Positions 25,672-34,395 of a stretch of DNA of 64,000 bases are shown here, piece after piece. Source of the DNA: Actinomycetota bacterium. GTDB taxonomy: Bacteria > Actinomycetota > Actinomycetes > Mycobacteriales > Mycobacteriaceae. A program made the position numbers and the translations under genes. Each line of letters opens with the position of its first letter. Position 1 is the stretch's first letter. The notes under the pieces are model-generated. The model saw nothing but the letters and a program-made list of their open reading frames with translations, was not told the DNA's origin and made no database searches. The DNA lies in assembly GCA_018268465.1 (NCBI GenBank), contig JAFDWN010000033.1, positions 65,165 to 129,164 on the forward strand, in the 5' to 3' direction.

Positions 25672-26739
25672 TCAACGTTTCTCGTCGTCGGGCAGTTCGC
25701 AGAACGCGGTTCCGTCGAACAGTTTGCGCGCGGTCGATGTGATGGCCGCGCCGACCGGCGCATCGCCGTCGAGTGTCACCTCCAGCTCGATGATGCCGCC
25801 GGGGTGCTCGATCGACACCGCCCCGCCGGCGGCGGGTGCGTCGACCAGGTCGAAGGCCACGGTGCCCGGGATCGACAGCGCCGACGCCAGATTGATCGCG
25901 CCGGACACCGCGTGCGCGGGGTGGCACGATGTCGGTACCAGGTAGCGCGACCGGATGTCGGCGGTCCGCGACGCGGACACCAGCATGACCTTCGGCACCA
26001 CCTTCCCGGCCACGTCGCCCATGCCCATCAACTCGCCCGCCTTGCGGCGGATGCGCTCGACCCGGGCGAGCAGGGCATCGTCGGCATTGATCTCGGCGGG
26101 GCTCTCCCCGCCGGTCAACCCGACGTCGGTGGCGCGCAGCAGCACCGCACACACACCCGCGTCGACGCAGCTGACTTCGATGCCGTCCACGAAGTCCATC
26201 CGATGTCCGGTCGGGAACAATGCGCCCGCGGTTCCGCCCGCGAAGTCGGTGAAGGTCAGGCGCACCGGCGCCGCGCCGCCGGCGACGCCGGCGATCCTTG
26301 TGGCGCCGGCATATTCGACGGCTCCGTCCGGCGTGCGGACCGTGGCCACCACCCGGGCCCCGGTGTTGACCAGGCGGATCCGCACCGCGGTCGTGGTTCC
26401 CGCCACGTCCACCAGACCCCGTTCGATCGCGAACGGTCCGACCCCGGCAAGGATGTTGCCGCAGGTCGGAACCCGGTCCACCGCTCCGGTCTGGGGATCG
26501 ACCTGAGCGAAGAGGTAGTCGATATCGATGCCGGGCTCGGCAGAACGCCCGACGATCGCCACCTTGCTCGTCGTCGTCGCGGCGCCGCCGAGCCCGTCGA
26601 TCTGCCGCGGCGCACCGCCCATCAGCGCCGACAACACCGCGTCCAGGGAACCCTCATACGTTCCGAGATCGTCGCGGAGCAGATACACCCCCTTCGAAGT
26701 TCCCCCTCGAAATTGCATGGCAGGCAATGAGATAAACAC
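25672..26739 (-). CDS. PrpF-family isomerase (4-oxalomesaconate tautomerase/aconitate isomerase-like)
   Basis: A 355-residue protein of the DapF-like PrpF fold, which shifts double bonds or cis/trans geometry in unsaturated tricarboxylates. GTG 26739 starts FISLPAMQFRGGTSKGVYLL, aligning with the family N-terminus (PA-x-MRGGTSKG). The conserved GGAATTTSKVAI (Lys59) and PTCGNILAGVGPF (Cys93) are kept. Known members isomerise methylaconitate, trans-aconitate or oxalomesaconate, so a carboxylate substrate fits the CitA-type sensor next door. Element C lies 64 nt upstream of the start. The gene forms an operon with the AbrB-family gene. Confidence 0.9.
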   Translation of the reverse strand: MFISLPAMQFRGGTSKGVYLLRDDLGTYEGSLDAVLSALMGGAPRQIDGLGGAATTTSKVAIVGRSAEPGIDIDYLFAQVDPQTGAVDRVPTCGNILAGVGPFAIERGLVDVAGTTTAVRIRLVNTGARVVATVRTPDGAVEYAGATRIAGVAGGAAPVRLTFTDFAGGTAGALFPTGHRMDFVDGIEVSCVDAGVCAVLLRATDVGLTGGESPAEINADDALLARVERIRRKAGELMGMGDVAGKVVPKVMLVSASRTADIRSRYLVPTSCHPAHAVSGAINLASALSIPGTVAFDLVDAPAAGGAVSIEHPGGIIELEVTLDGDAPVGAAITSTARKLFDGTAFCELPDDEKR

Positions 26740-26773
26740 TTTGATACTCCGTTTCTCCGGCTTTCCAGGCCCA

Positions 26774-26779
26774 AAGTTA
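26774..26779 (-). promoter_or_regulatory. Predicted -10 box (TAACTT) of the element-C promoter
   Basis: Minus-strand TAACTT in GCCGTAACTTTGG, 24 nt from element C. It parallels the boxes at copies A and B. Confidence 0.55.
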
Positions 26780-26803
26780 CGGCGATCGGGCAACCGATTC
26801 GCG

Positions 26804-26858
26804 GTTGTGCGCACAACCCGCACAACCAGCGATTTGCGACTTCTGCGCATTGTGCTCA
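26804..26858 (-). promoter_or_regulatory. 55-bp regulatory element, copy C
   Basis: Minus-strand copy: TGAGCACAATGCGCAGAAG at 26858-26840 and a perfect TTGTGCGCACAA palindrome at 26816-26805. It is directed at the PrpF/AbrB operon. The divergent flavoprotein gene starts 105 bp away on the other side and could also be affected. Confidence 0.75.
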
Positions 26859-26963
26859 CGGATCGCGGGGCGGGTATGAGCGGTGCGTCGCGCGCAGTGC
26901 GACGGCCTGACAGGATGGGGACGATGCGAAGCACAACACCGCGGCGCCGCTGCGCACGCGCCC

Positions 26964-28187
26964 ATGAATAGCGTCGTCGTCATCGGCTCGGGGTTCGCCG
27001 GGCTGTGGGCGGCGCTGGGTGCCGTACGTCGACTGGACGAACTCGGGGTCCCTCCCGACGCCGTGGACGTCACCGTGCTGAGCGACAAACCGTTTCACGA
27101 CATCCGCGTCCGCAACTACGAGCCCGATCTCACCGACTGTCGGATTCCGCTGGGCGCGGTGCTGGACCCCGCAGGTGTCGCCCACGTCACCGCCACCGTG
27201 ACGGGTATCGACTCGCACGCCCGAACGGTGACGATGATCGGCGTCGACGGGCAGACGACAACCCGAGGGTACGACCGCCTCGTGGTGGCGCCGGGCAGTC
27301 GGGTGTTCCGGCCCGACGTCCCTGGTCTGGCCGAATTCGCCTTCGACGTGGACACCTACGACGGCGCGACGGCGCTCGCCGACCATCTCGCAGCCCTCGC
27401 CGACACCGGGGTCACTCCGCTCGCGGCGACCGCCGTCGTCGTGGGGGCGGGCCTCACGGGAATCGAGACGGCATGCGAACTCCCCGGCAGGCTCGCAGCG
27501 GTGTTCGCCGGGCACCGGGTCACACCGCGTGTGGTCCTCGTCGACCACAGCCCGGCCGCGGGTTCGGATATGGGCGAATCGGCACGTCCTGTCATCGAAT
27601 CGGCACTGGTGGACAACGGGGTCGAGGTGAAGGCCGGTGTGCGGGTCGCCGCGATCGACGAGGGGGGTGTCGTCCTGTCGTCGGGCGAGCGAATCCCCGC
27701 GGCGACCGTGGTGTGGTGTGCGGGGATGCGGGCCAGCCCGCTGGCCGCCCAGCTGCCGGTCGGCGCGGACCGGTTGGGGCGGGTACCGGTCGACGGCTAT
27801 CTGCGGGTGATCGGTGTGCCTGGCGTTTTCGCGGCCGGCGATGTCGCGGTCGCGAGGATGGACGATGAGCACCACTCGGTCATGTCGTGTCAGCACAGCC
27901 GCCCGATGGGCCGCTACGCCGGCTACAACGTCGTCAGCGATCTGCTGGGCGCCCCCATGCTCGAATTGCGCATCCCCTGGTACGTCACCGTTCTCGACCT
28001 CGGTCCCGCCGGGGCGGTGTACACCGAGGGGTGGGACCGTCATGTGGTGTCGCGGGGAGCCGAAGCCAAGGCGACCAAGACAACGATCAACACCGCGCGG
28101 ATCTACCCTCCGCTCGACGGCGATCGCGCCGCGCTACTGGCCGCCGCGGCCCCCGCCTTGCAGCAGCGGCCCGAGGTCGGCCGCTAG
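26964..28187 (+). CDS. NAD(P)/FAD-dependent oxidoreductase, NDH-2-like
   Basis: A 407-residue two-dinucleotide-fold flavoprotein. FAD motif VVVIGSGFAGLWAAL is at residues ~4-18, the NAD(P) motif AVVVGAGLTGIETA at ~157-170, and the second FAD motif PGVFAAGDVAVAR near 288. The pattern resembles type II NADH dehydrogenases and related quinone reductases, which pass electrons from NADH to membrane quinone. The C-terminal membrane-anchoring helix of classical Ndh is not obvious, so the exact activity is open. ATG 26964 is the first good start after element C; no clear ribosome site precedes it. Confidence 0.88.
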   Translation: MNSVVVIGSGFAGLWAALGAVRRLDELGVPPDAVDVTVLSDKPFHDIRVRNYEPDLTDCRIPLGAVLDPAGVAHVTATVTGIDSHARTVTMIGVDGQTTTRGYDRLVVAPGSRVFRPDVPGLAEFAFDVDTYDGATALADHLAALADTGVTPLAATAVVVGAGLTGIETACELPGRLAAVFAGHRVTPRVVLVDHSPAAGSDMGESARPVIESALVDNGVEVKAGVRVAAIDEGGVVLSSGERIPAATVVWCAGMRASPLAAQLPVGADRLGRVPVDGYLRVIGVPGVFAAGDVAVARMDDEHHSVMSCQHSRPMGRYAGYNVVSDLLGAPMLELRIPWYVTVLDLGPAGAVYTEGWDRHVVSRGAEAKATKTTINTARIYPPLDGDRAALLAAAAPALQQRPEVGR

Positions 28188-28337
28188 AGCCCAAGCCCAC
28201 CACCTCGGCCCTCCCCCAGAAGTTCATCTAATCGGCCGATGCCACACCGCCTACTGTGCTGACACGCTCAACCTGACGGCGTGCGATGACGCCGTCGCGC
28301 CGTAGTTTTCGTGTCCCCGGTCGCGAGGGAGGGTTCC

Positions 28338-28571
28338 GTGCGCGCACTGTTTGGTGGTAGACGGTCGCTGTGGTGGCTGGTGGGGCCGCCGGTGGTGTTC
28401 CTGGCGGCGCTGCCGTTCGTGAACACCGCGTATCTGCTCGGCCCGTGGGTGCTGGCCTGCACAGTGGCGACTCCGGTGTTCATCATGCTGGCGGCGCGGC
28501 GGGACCCGGTGTTCCGCGCCGCACGCGCTGCGGAGTCGCGGCGTCGATCCGGACGGGGTGACGCCCGATGA
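28338..28571 (+). CDS. DUF3311 small membrane protein, partner of the SSS symporter
   Basis: A 77-residue protein with two transmembrane helices (~10-28 and ~33-56) and a basic tail. GTG 28338 has an AGGGAGG 5 nt upstream; an earlier GTG (28311) lacks one. DUF3311 proteins are usually encoded immediately before a sodium:solute symporter, as here, where the two genes overlap by 4 nt (ATGA). It is presumably a small subunit needed for the symporter. Confidence 0.85.
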   Translation: MRALFGGRRSLWWLVGPPVVFLAALPFVNTAYLLGPWVLACTVATPVFIMLAARRDPVFRAARAAESRRRSGRGDAR

Positions 28572-30067
28572 ACGCGCAGATATCCGTCACCGTGTTGATC
28601 GTATTTCTCATTGCCACAATCGGTTTGGCCGTCGCTGCCCGAAGCCGTCGGACCGTGAGCCGCGACCTCGCGGATTGGTCCATCGGCGGCAGGAGCCTGG
28701 GCGTGGTGCTCACCCTCGTGCTGATGGCCGGCGAGACCTACACCAGTTTCAGCTATCTGGGTGCTGCCGGATGGTCGTACACGAATGGGGTTTCGGCACT
28801 CTACGTCGTCGCCTACCTGTCGATCGGCATGGGCGTGAGCTACCTGGTGGGGCCGATGCTGTGGCGGTACGCCCAGGAGCACAACCTGCTGGGCATCAGC
28901 GACATCGTGGCGCACCGCTTCGCGTCGCCGTGGCTCGGAGCGCTGATCGCCGTGCTGGCAACGGTGTTCGTGCTGCCCTACATCCAGCTGCAGATTACGG
29001 GACTGGGTGTGGTGATCAGCGTCGTCAGCTACGGGACCATCGGGCTGTCGGTCGCCTACCTGGTCGCCTTCGCCGTCGCCGAGGCCTTCATCCTGGTCAG
29101 CGGTCTGCGGGGCAGCGCCTGGGTGTCAGCGCTCAAGGACACGCTCACCGTCGGCACGTTGGCCCTGGTGTTCGTCTATGTGCCGCTGCACTATTTCGGT
29201 TCCTACGGTGAACTGTTTCGGCGGATCGAGGAGCAGCATCGCGCGTGGCTGACTCTGCCGGGGCCCGCGCATGCGGCGCTGGGGATCGGTTGGTTCATAT
29301 CGACGGTTGTGCTCAACAGTGTCGTGTTGACCGTCTACCCCACGCAGGTGGCCGGCTACCTCAGTGCGCGTAGCGCACAGGCATTGCGCCGCAACGCGAT
29401 GATCCTGCCGTTCTATCAGGTTCTGCTCTTCGTGCCGGTGGTGTTGGGGATGGCGGCGCTGTTCGTGGTTCCGGGCCTGAAGGATTCCAACCTCGCGCTC
29501 TTCGAGATGATCAAGACCGCGGTGCCGGCGTGGCTGCTCGGTGTCATCGGAGCGGCCGGTGCGCTGTCGTCGATCGTGCCGATGGCGATGTTCATGCTGG
29601 TGATCGGGACCATGTGGAGCCGATCCGTGCTGGGCCGCCACCCCCGAACCGCCCCGCGGCAACGCGAACTCGCGCAGGGCGTCGCGCTGCTGGCGGGCGT
29701 GGCCGCGCTGGGTATGACTTACCTGTGGCCGAATGCGCTGGTGCGGCTGTCGCTGCTGTCCTACGACGGAATGGCGCAGTTGATGCCCGCTGTGCTGGTG
29801 GCGTTGGTGTGGCGGAGGGTGTCGGTCCGCGCGGTGGTCAGCGGGCTTGCGGCGGGGTTGGGGGTGGTCTCGTGGATGGTGCTCACCGGCCACGACCCGT
29901 TCCACGGCGTCAATGCCGGACTGCTGGCCCTGGCCGTCAATGTGGCCGTCATGACCATCGTCACGCTCCGGTGGCCATCGGACACACCGCAGGAACGCAT
30001 GCCGCAGCCGGAATGGCCGGTCTGCGAGGCATCGTCCGTGGTCGAGCCGTTGGTGGTGGCTCGCTGA
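28568..30067 (+). CDS. Sodium:solute symporter (SSS) family transporter
   Basis: A 499-residue secondary carrier with ~13 helices. ADWSIGGRSLGVVLTLVLMAGETYTSFSYLGAAGW (helices 1-2) and VSGLRGSAWVSALKDTLTVG (helix 6 region) are typical of the SSS family. Translation is coupled to the DUF3311 gene by an ATGA overlap. The pair is the fourth carrier system in the 16-30 kb block, but no copy of the 55-bp element lies before it. Members move sugars, amino acids, pantothenate or monocarboxylates; the substrate here is not known. Confidence 0.92.
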   Translation: MNAQISVTVLIVFLIATIGLAVAARSRRTVSRDLADWSIGGRSLGVVLTLVLMAGETYTSFSYLGAAGWSYTNGVSALYVVAYLSIGMGVSYLVGPMLWRYAQEHNLLGISDIVAHRFASPWLGALIAVLATVFVLPYIQLQITGLGVVISVVSYGTIGLSVAYLVAFAVAEAFILVSGLRGSAWVSALKDTLTVGTLALVFVYVPLHYFGSYGELFRRIEEQHRAWLTLPGPAHAALGIGWFISTVVLNSVVLTVYPTQVAGYLSARSAQALRRNAMILPFYQVLLFVPVVLGMAALFVVPGLKDSNLALFEMIKTAVPAWLLGVIGAAGALSSIVPMAMFMLVIGTMWSRSVLGRHPRTAPRQRELAQGVALLAGVAALGMTYLWPNALVRLSLLSYDGMAQLMPAVLVALVWRRVSVRAVVSGLAAGLGVVSWMVLTGHDPFHGVNAGLLALAVNVAVMTIVTLRWPSDTPQERMPQPEWPVCEASSVVEPLVVAR

Positions 30068-30081
30068 CCGGTGCGCGCGGA

Positions 30082-30516
30082 CTACTGTTCGAGCGCGTTC
30101 GCGCACCCGCCGAGGATGGCCAGAAAGCTGGAGCGCAGCAGCGGACCCGTGATCGCCTGAGTCACTGCGCCTCCTGCGTAGAGCGGGTGAGTGTAGGAGC
30201 TGCGCCAGTCGACATGCGTGCCCATCCCCGACGGGGTGAACGTCAGTGTGCCGCCGCGGTGATCGAACGCGGGGATCGCGCGGAGGATCCGGTAGGAGTA
30301 GCTGTCCGGCGGGTCGTAGGCGGTGATCTCCTCACGGACCCAGATGCCGGCCCCGACGAGCCAGCGCTGCGCGCCGACGGCCGGTGCGCAGGTGCCGCGA
30401 CAGAATCCCGCTCGGAAGGCCAGCGGTGCGGTGGTCAGATTGCCCGGGTCGGCCAGCCAGGCGAAGACGGCCGGCTGCGGCGCGGCGATCACCCGTTCTA
30501 CGTGCAGCTCGACCAT
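30082..30516 (-). CDS. SRPBCC-family (polyketide cyclase/START-like) protein
   Basis: A 144-residue lipid/small-ligand-binding fold. ATG 30516 begins MVELHVERVIAAPQPAVFAWLADPGN, the typical first strand and helix. Central strands (YRILRAIPAFDHRGGTLTFTP) and a long C-terminal helix (AITGPLLRSSFLAILGGCANAL) complete the helix-grip fold. No catalytic residues can be assigned. Convergent with the SSS gene (14 bp apart). Confidence 0.85.
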   Translation of the reverse strand: MVELHVERVIAAPQPAVFAWLADPGNLTTAPLAFRAGFCRGTCAPAVGAQRWLVGAGIWVREEITAYDPPDSYSYRILRAIPAFDHRGGTLTFTPSGMGTHVDWRSSYTHPLYAGGAVTQAITGPLLRSSFLAILGGCANALEQ

Positions 30517-30714
30517 CGAGGACCATCCTGGAACGTCTCGGCGCGGCCATCGGTTTGGCTGCCCGCCATCGTAGTAGGGGCCGGATTCGCCGCGCCCCCC
30601 ACTTTCGGGGTGGTGGTCGGTCGCCGGTGCGGGATTCGGCGGGGCTTGTTCGAATGCCGCGATGCGGGGGCGTTGGTGGGTGAGAGCGAAACCCTGCACG
30701 CTCAGGAGTTCCGG

Positions 30715-31965
30715 TTATGCGTTGGCGTGGTGCGCGCTCCGCGGCAGCGTCACGAGGAGTAGTCCGGCGAACAGGACGCCCGCGCCGAGATAGAGCCAGC
30801 CCAGCGGCGCCTGCGAACGCTCGGGCAGGTAGGCCATCACGGCCATCGCGACGGTGATCGACAAGTAGCAGCACGTGTTGACGAACCCGGCGATCAACCC
30901 GATGTTGTTACCGAACACGCTCATTGCCAGACCCTTGCTCAACGGATCGAGCACCCCGATACCGAGCAGGGCCAGCATCGCACCGGCCGTGATCGCCCAT
31001 GCATCGACGCCGATGAGGGCGGCCGACCCGACAAGTACCGCCGCACCTGCCATCAGCACGGCGGCCGCCGCCAGCGCCAGCCGCCGGTTGGCGACGCGCC
31101 TGGCCAGCCCGCCGCAGACCAGCGCACCGACCAGATTCGCGCCACCCACCGCGAGCGCGATGACGCCGTACGCACCGGGCGAGAAACTCAGATCCGCCTG
31201 ATACAGAAACGGGCCGACCACACCGAACACCGTTTGTGCCGCACCCACCAACCCGAACATCAGCACGAATCCCAGAAATGCGCGATGCCGTAGGGCCCGG
31301 CCCAAAACCGATGCCGCCGAACGCAAGTCGACGGGCACTCGCCGCTCTTCGGTGAGGGTCTCGGGCAGTACGCGTGCCGCCAGCACCGTCACCGATCCGG
31401 CCACGACGGCCAGCAGCACGAACACCAACCGCCACGACCCGAACTGCACCACGAAGCCACCCACGGCGGGGGCCAGCACCGGCGCGGCGCCCCACGCGGC
31501 GCCAAGCAGTCCAAGCACCGACACCAGTTGGGCACCGCGGAAGCGATCCGCGGCAATGGTGGCCGCCAGCAGCAGGCAGGTGCCGGCACCAAGCCCCTGC
31601 AGGAACCGCAGCCCCAAGAGCTCGGTGGCGCTTTGCGCCATCGCGCAGCCGATACTGGTGACCGTCATCAACGTCAATGCGGACAGCAGAACCCGCTTGC
31701 GGCCGAATGCGTCGGCCACCAGCCCCGCCGGCAGGACCACGAGCGTCATACCGAGCACGTAGACCGTCACCGTGTTCTGGGCGAGCGCATTGGACGCGGC
31801 GAACTCGACGGCGATCTTCGGAAGCGCCGGTGTGTACACATCCAGCCCGATCGACTCCAGCGGACTCACCAGCAGCAGAACGGCGATCATGCGCCGCGCC
31901 GCGCAACTGCGCCACGGGTGCGGAGGCGCGGTGGCCTCATCGGTCGCATCGACGACGCTGTGCAT
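30715..31965 (-). CDS. MFS multidrug efflux carrier, Bcr/CflA type
   Basis: A 416-residue 12-helix drug:H+ antiporter. Features are the first-helix segment SPLESIGLDVYTPALPKIA, motif A VADAFGRKRVLLSA, and RFLQGLGAGTCLLLAATIAAD in helix 4, all matching the chloramphenicol/bicyclomycin group. ATG 31965 (MHSVVDATDEA) is used instead of farther upstream starts that add a poorly conserved polar stretch. It is divergent from the NarL-type sensor gene (176 bp), which may control it. Confidence 0.88.
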   Translation of the reverse strand: MHSVVDATDEATAPPHPWRSCAARRMIAVLLLVSPLESIGLDVYTPALPKIAVEFAASNALAQNTVTVYVLGMTLVVLPAGLVADAFGRKRVLLSALTLMTVTSIGCAMAQSATELLGLRFLQGLGAGTCLLLAATIAADRFRGAQLVSVLGLLGAAWGAAPVLAPAVGGFVVQFGSWRLVFVLLAVVAGSVTVLAARVLPETLTEERRVPVDLRSAASVLGRALRHRAFLGFVLMFGLVGAAQTVFGVVGPFLYQADLSFSPGAYGVIALAVGGANLVGALVCGGLARRVANRRLALAAAAVLMAGAAVLVGSAALIGVDAWAITAGAMLALLGIGVLDPLSKGLAMSVFGNNIGLIAGFVNTCCYLSITVAMAVMAYLPERSQAPLGWLYLGAGVLFAGLLLVTLPRSAHHANA

Positions 31966-32141
31966 GACGCGACTATCGCGCACATCGCACGACCACAGCA
32001 TCGGGTGATCGGCTGATGAGATGGATGATTCTTCGCACCCACCCGATGGGCGGGCCGCGCCGCGGATGTGCCGATGATCGGCTGCGTCGTCACCGGCCGG
32101 CGACATATCGTGATCACATCCAGGGTTGAACAGGAGATACG

Positions 32142-33392
32142 ATGCCTCGACCGGACGGGCGCGCGGCGGATCGAGCGGCAGCCGGATCCACCCGGCCCCC
32201 CGGACGTCACCTACTCCTGGGCCTGCGGCTGCAGTTCGTATTGCGGCTTTTCCTCACGGCTTTCGTCGCCATCACCCTCGTCTTCGAACCGCCGCACGAC
32301 AAGAAATGGCTCTGCTATCTGATCCTCGGGATCTATGTGGCGGTCGTGTGCTGCTGGACGGTGTGGGTGCTGTTACCCGGTCATGCCGGTGCCGGGATGA
32401 ACGGACCGGCCACCTTCGCGGTGCTCTCCGCCGACGTGGCCATGATCTCGGTGCTCGCCGTTCTGACCGCGATCACCTCGCCGAGCAGCTGGACATCCGA
32501 CCTCCTGACCCAGGGCCTGTTCCTGATCCCGCTCATCGCCGCGGCTCAGCTCAGCCCCAATGTCAGCGCGGCGATGGCGGTGCCCACCGTTCTGGCGCTG
32601 CTGGTGTCGAGCTGGATCAGCAAGTCCCCCAGCACCGAACCATGGCTGCCCATCGTCTTGAACGTCGCCCTGCTGTGCGGGCTCGCCTGCGGTTCGGTGG
32701 CGTTGTCACTCATCCAGCGGTCACGTGTGGCGATGATCGAAGAACTCGCGCAGCAGCGAACCTACCTGCTCGACGAACTGCTGGAGTTGGAGAAGGACGA
32801 ACGTTCGGCGCTTTCGGAGCGGCTGCACGACGGCGCGCTCCAATGCGTGCTGGCGGCGCGTTACGACCTGCGCGAGGTGCGCACCGGCTCGGCCGCGGCG
32901 GTCGACCGGGTCGATGAGGCGCTCACCGAGACCGCTCACATGCTCAGAAACGTCGTCCGCGAACTGCACCCCGAGGTGCTCGTCCGCTCGGGGCTGCGTT
33001 CCGCGGTGGAACAACTCGCCGTCAACGTGGCCGACCGCGCCAAGTTGACCGCCAACCTCGACATCGCCCGCTGGCCGCTCGGTATCCACACCGACCTGGA
33101 CGACATCTTGTACAGCGCGGCCCGCGAGGTCATGACCAACGTCGCCAAACACGCGAACGCGCGCAGCATGGACGTCGAACTGGCGCTGGAAGACCACCTC
33201 GCCCGGCTGTCGGTCTCCGATGACGGCGTCGGGATGTCGGATACCGAGCTGTCGGACAAACTGGCCGCCGGGCATATCGGGTTGGCCGCGGTGCGCACCA
33301 AAGTGCTTGCCGCGGACGGCGAATTCGACATCCGGTCGACCCCGGACGGCACCGATGTGACGATCTCGATTCCCCTGGAACGGCTGGTGTGA
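32142..33392 (+). CDS. NarL-type (HisKA_3) sensor histidine kinase
   Basis: A 416-residue membrane kinase. ATG 32142 has AGGAG 5 nt upstream. Five to six transmembrane helices (~25-190) without a large outer domain suggest sensing within or near the membrane. The H-box RSALSERLHDGALQCVLAARYDL has His229, and the ATPase domain has AAREVMTNVAKHANARSM and SDDGVGM. A LuxR-type regulator follows after 121 bp on the same strand. The divergent drug-efflux gene is a possible target. Confidence 0.92.
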   Translation: MPRPDGRAADRAAAGSTRPPGRHLLLGLRLQFVLRLFLTAFVAITLVFEPPHDKKWLCYLILGIYVAVVCCWTVWVLLPGHAGAGMNGPATFAVLSADVAMISVLAVLTAITSPSSWTSDLLTQGLFLIPLIAAAQLSPNVSAAMAVPTVLALLVSSWISKSPSTEPWLPIVLNVALLCGLACGSVALSLIQRSRVAMIEELAQQRTYLLDELLELEKDERSALSERLHDGALQCVLAARYDLREVRTGSAAAVDRVDEALTETAHMLRNVVRELHPEVLVRSGLRSAVEQLAVNVADRAKLTANLDIARWPLGIHTDLDDILYSAAREVMTNVAKHANARSMDVELALEDHLARLSVSDDGVGMSDTELSDKLAAGHIGLAAVRTKVLAADGEFDIRSTPDGTDVTISIPLERLV

Positions 33393-33513
33393 CGCGTTGC
33401 CGGCGAACACGGAGCGCTTCGCGGAACGGCCCGGGTGGCGGTAGCCGCCGTGATAGCCTGAACCGGCTCGGCCCGGCCGCGCCCACGAACGATTCGAAAG
33501 CCGGTGTGACGAG

Positions 33514-34161
33514 GTGCAGACGACGAAACCCCGGGTTCGGGTGGTCGTATGCGATGACCATCCGCTGTTTCGCGAGGGTATGGTGCGCGCTCTGAAAGCC
33601 AGCGGCACCATCGAAGTCGTTGCGGCCGTGGACAACGGCAGAACCGCGCTCGACGCGATCCGGGAGTTGCGTCCCGACGTCGCCGTCGTCGACTACAAGA
33701 TGCCCGGACTCGACGGTGTGGCGGTGGCGAACGCCGTGATGCGCGACGAACTCCCGACACGGACGCTGCTCGTGTCGGCATTCGACGACAGCACGATCGT
33801 CTACGAAGCGCTGGCGTGCGGCGCGATGGGATTCATCAGCAAAGAGGCACCGAGCGAGGAAGTCATCGAGGCCGTGCACCGCTGCGCGAAGGGCGAAGAG
33901 GTGGTTCCCGCCGAGCTCGCGAGAGGTCTGGCCGGCGAAGTCCGCCGACGGGCGCGGGGCACCATCGCCGTGCTGAGCCCCCGCGAACTCGAGGTCGTCA
34001 AACTCATCGCGGCCGGATACACGGTGCCGCGGATCAGCCGGGAACTGCACCTGTCCCCCGCCACCGTGCGCACCCACATCCAGAAGCTCTACGAGAAGCT
34101 CGGGGTGTCGGACCGGGGTGCCGCGGTGGCCGAAGCCATGCGGCGCCGCCTCGTCGAATAG
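33514..34161 (+). CDS. NarL/LuxR-family response regulator
   Basis: A 215-residue regulator: receiver (Asp14-15, phosphoacceptor Asp60 in VAVVDYKMPGLDG, lysine in GFISKEAPSEEV) and a LuxR helix-turn-helix at ~150-210 (LSPRELEVVKLIAAGYTVPRISRELHLSPATVRTHIQKL). It starts with GTG 33514. The 121-bp gap after the kinase gene has no terminator-like hairpin, so a common transcript is plausible. Confidence 0.93.
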   Translation: MQTTKPRVRVVVCDDHPLFREGMVRALKASGTIEVVAAVDNGRTALDAIRELRPDVAVVDYKMPGLDGVAVANAVMRDELPTRTLLVSAFDDSTIVYEALACGAMGFISKEAPSEEVIEAVHRCAKGEEVVPAELARGLAGEVRRRARGTIAVLSPRELEVVKLIAAGYTVPRISRELHLSPATVRTHIQKLYEKLGVSDRGAAVAEAMRRRLVE

Positions 34162-34395
34162 GTCTCGCCGCACCGCGGACTATGAGCGCTCGTCGGCGCT
34201 GATCGTGATTGTGAAAAGCGTTGCCCGAAGGAATGATTCGGCGATGTACGCGCCGTAGCGAGGTGCGGGGGCGCGCGCCCGAGTCGCCCTGGGCGCCGGA
34301 CACTTGCATCCCGGCGGCCAGGGGGCGATCATTCTCTCACCGCCGGTGCGGCAGATTAGGTTTGCTGACATGTTTGCTGGCAATAGGAGGAACGC

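Noticed and set aside
16148-26858. Reading the three 55-bp elements as a mobile repeat or attachment sites
   Set aside because: No transposase, integrase or target duplication is present, and each copy has the same orientation and spacing to a downstream -10 box, which suits regulation better.
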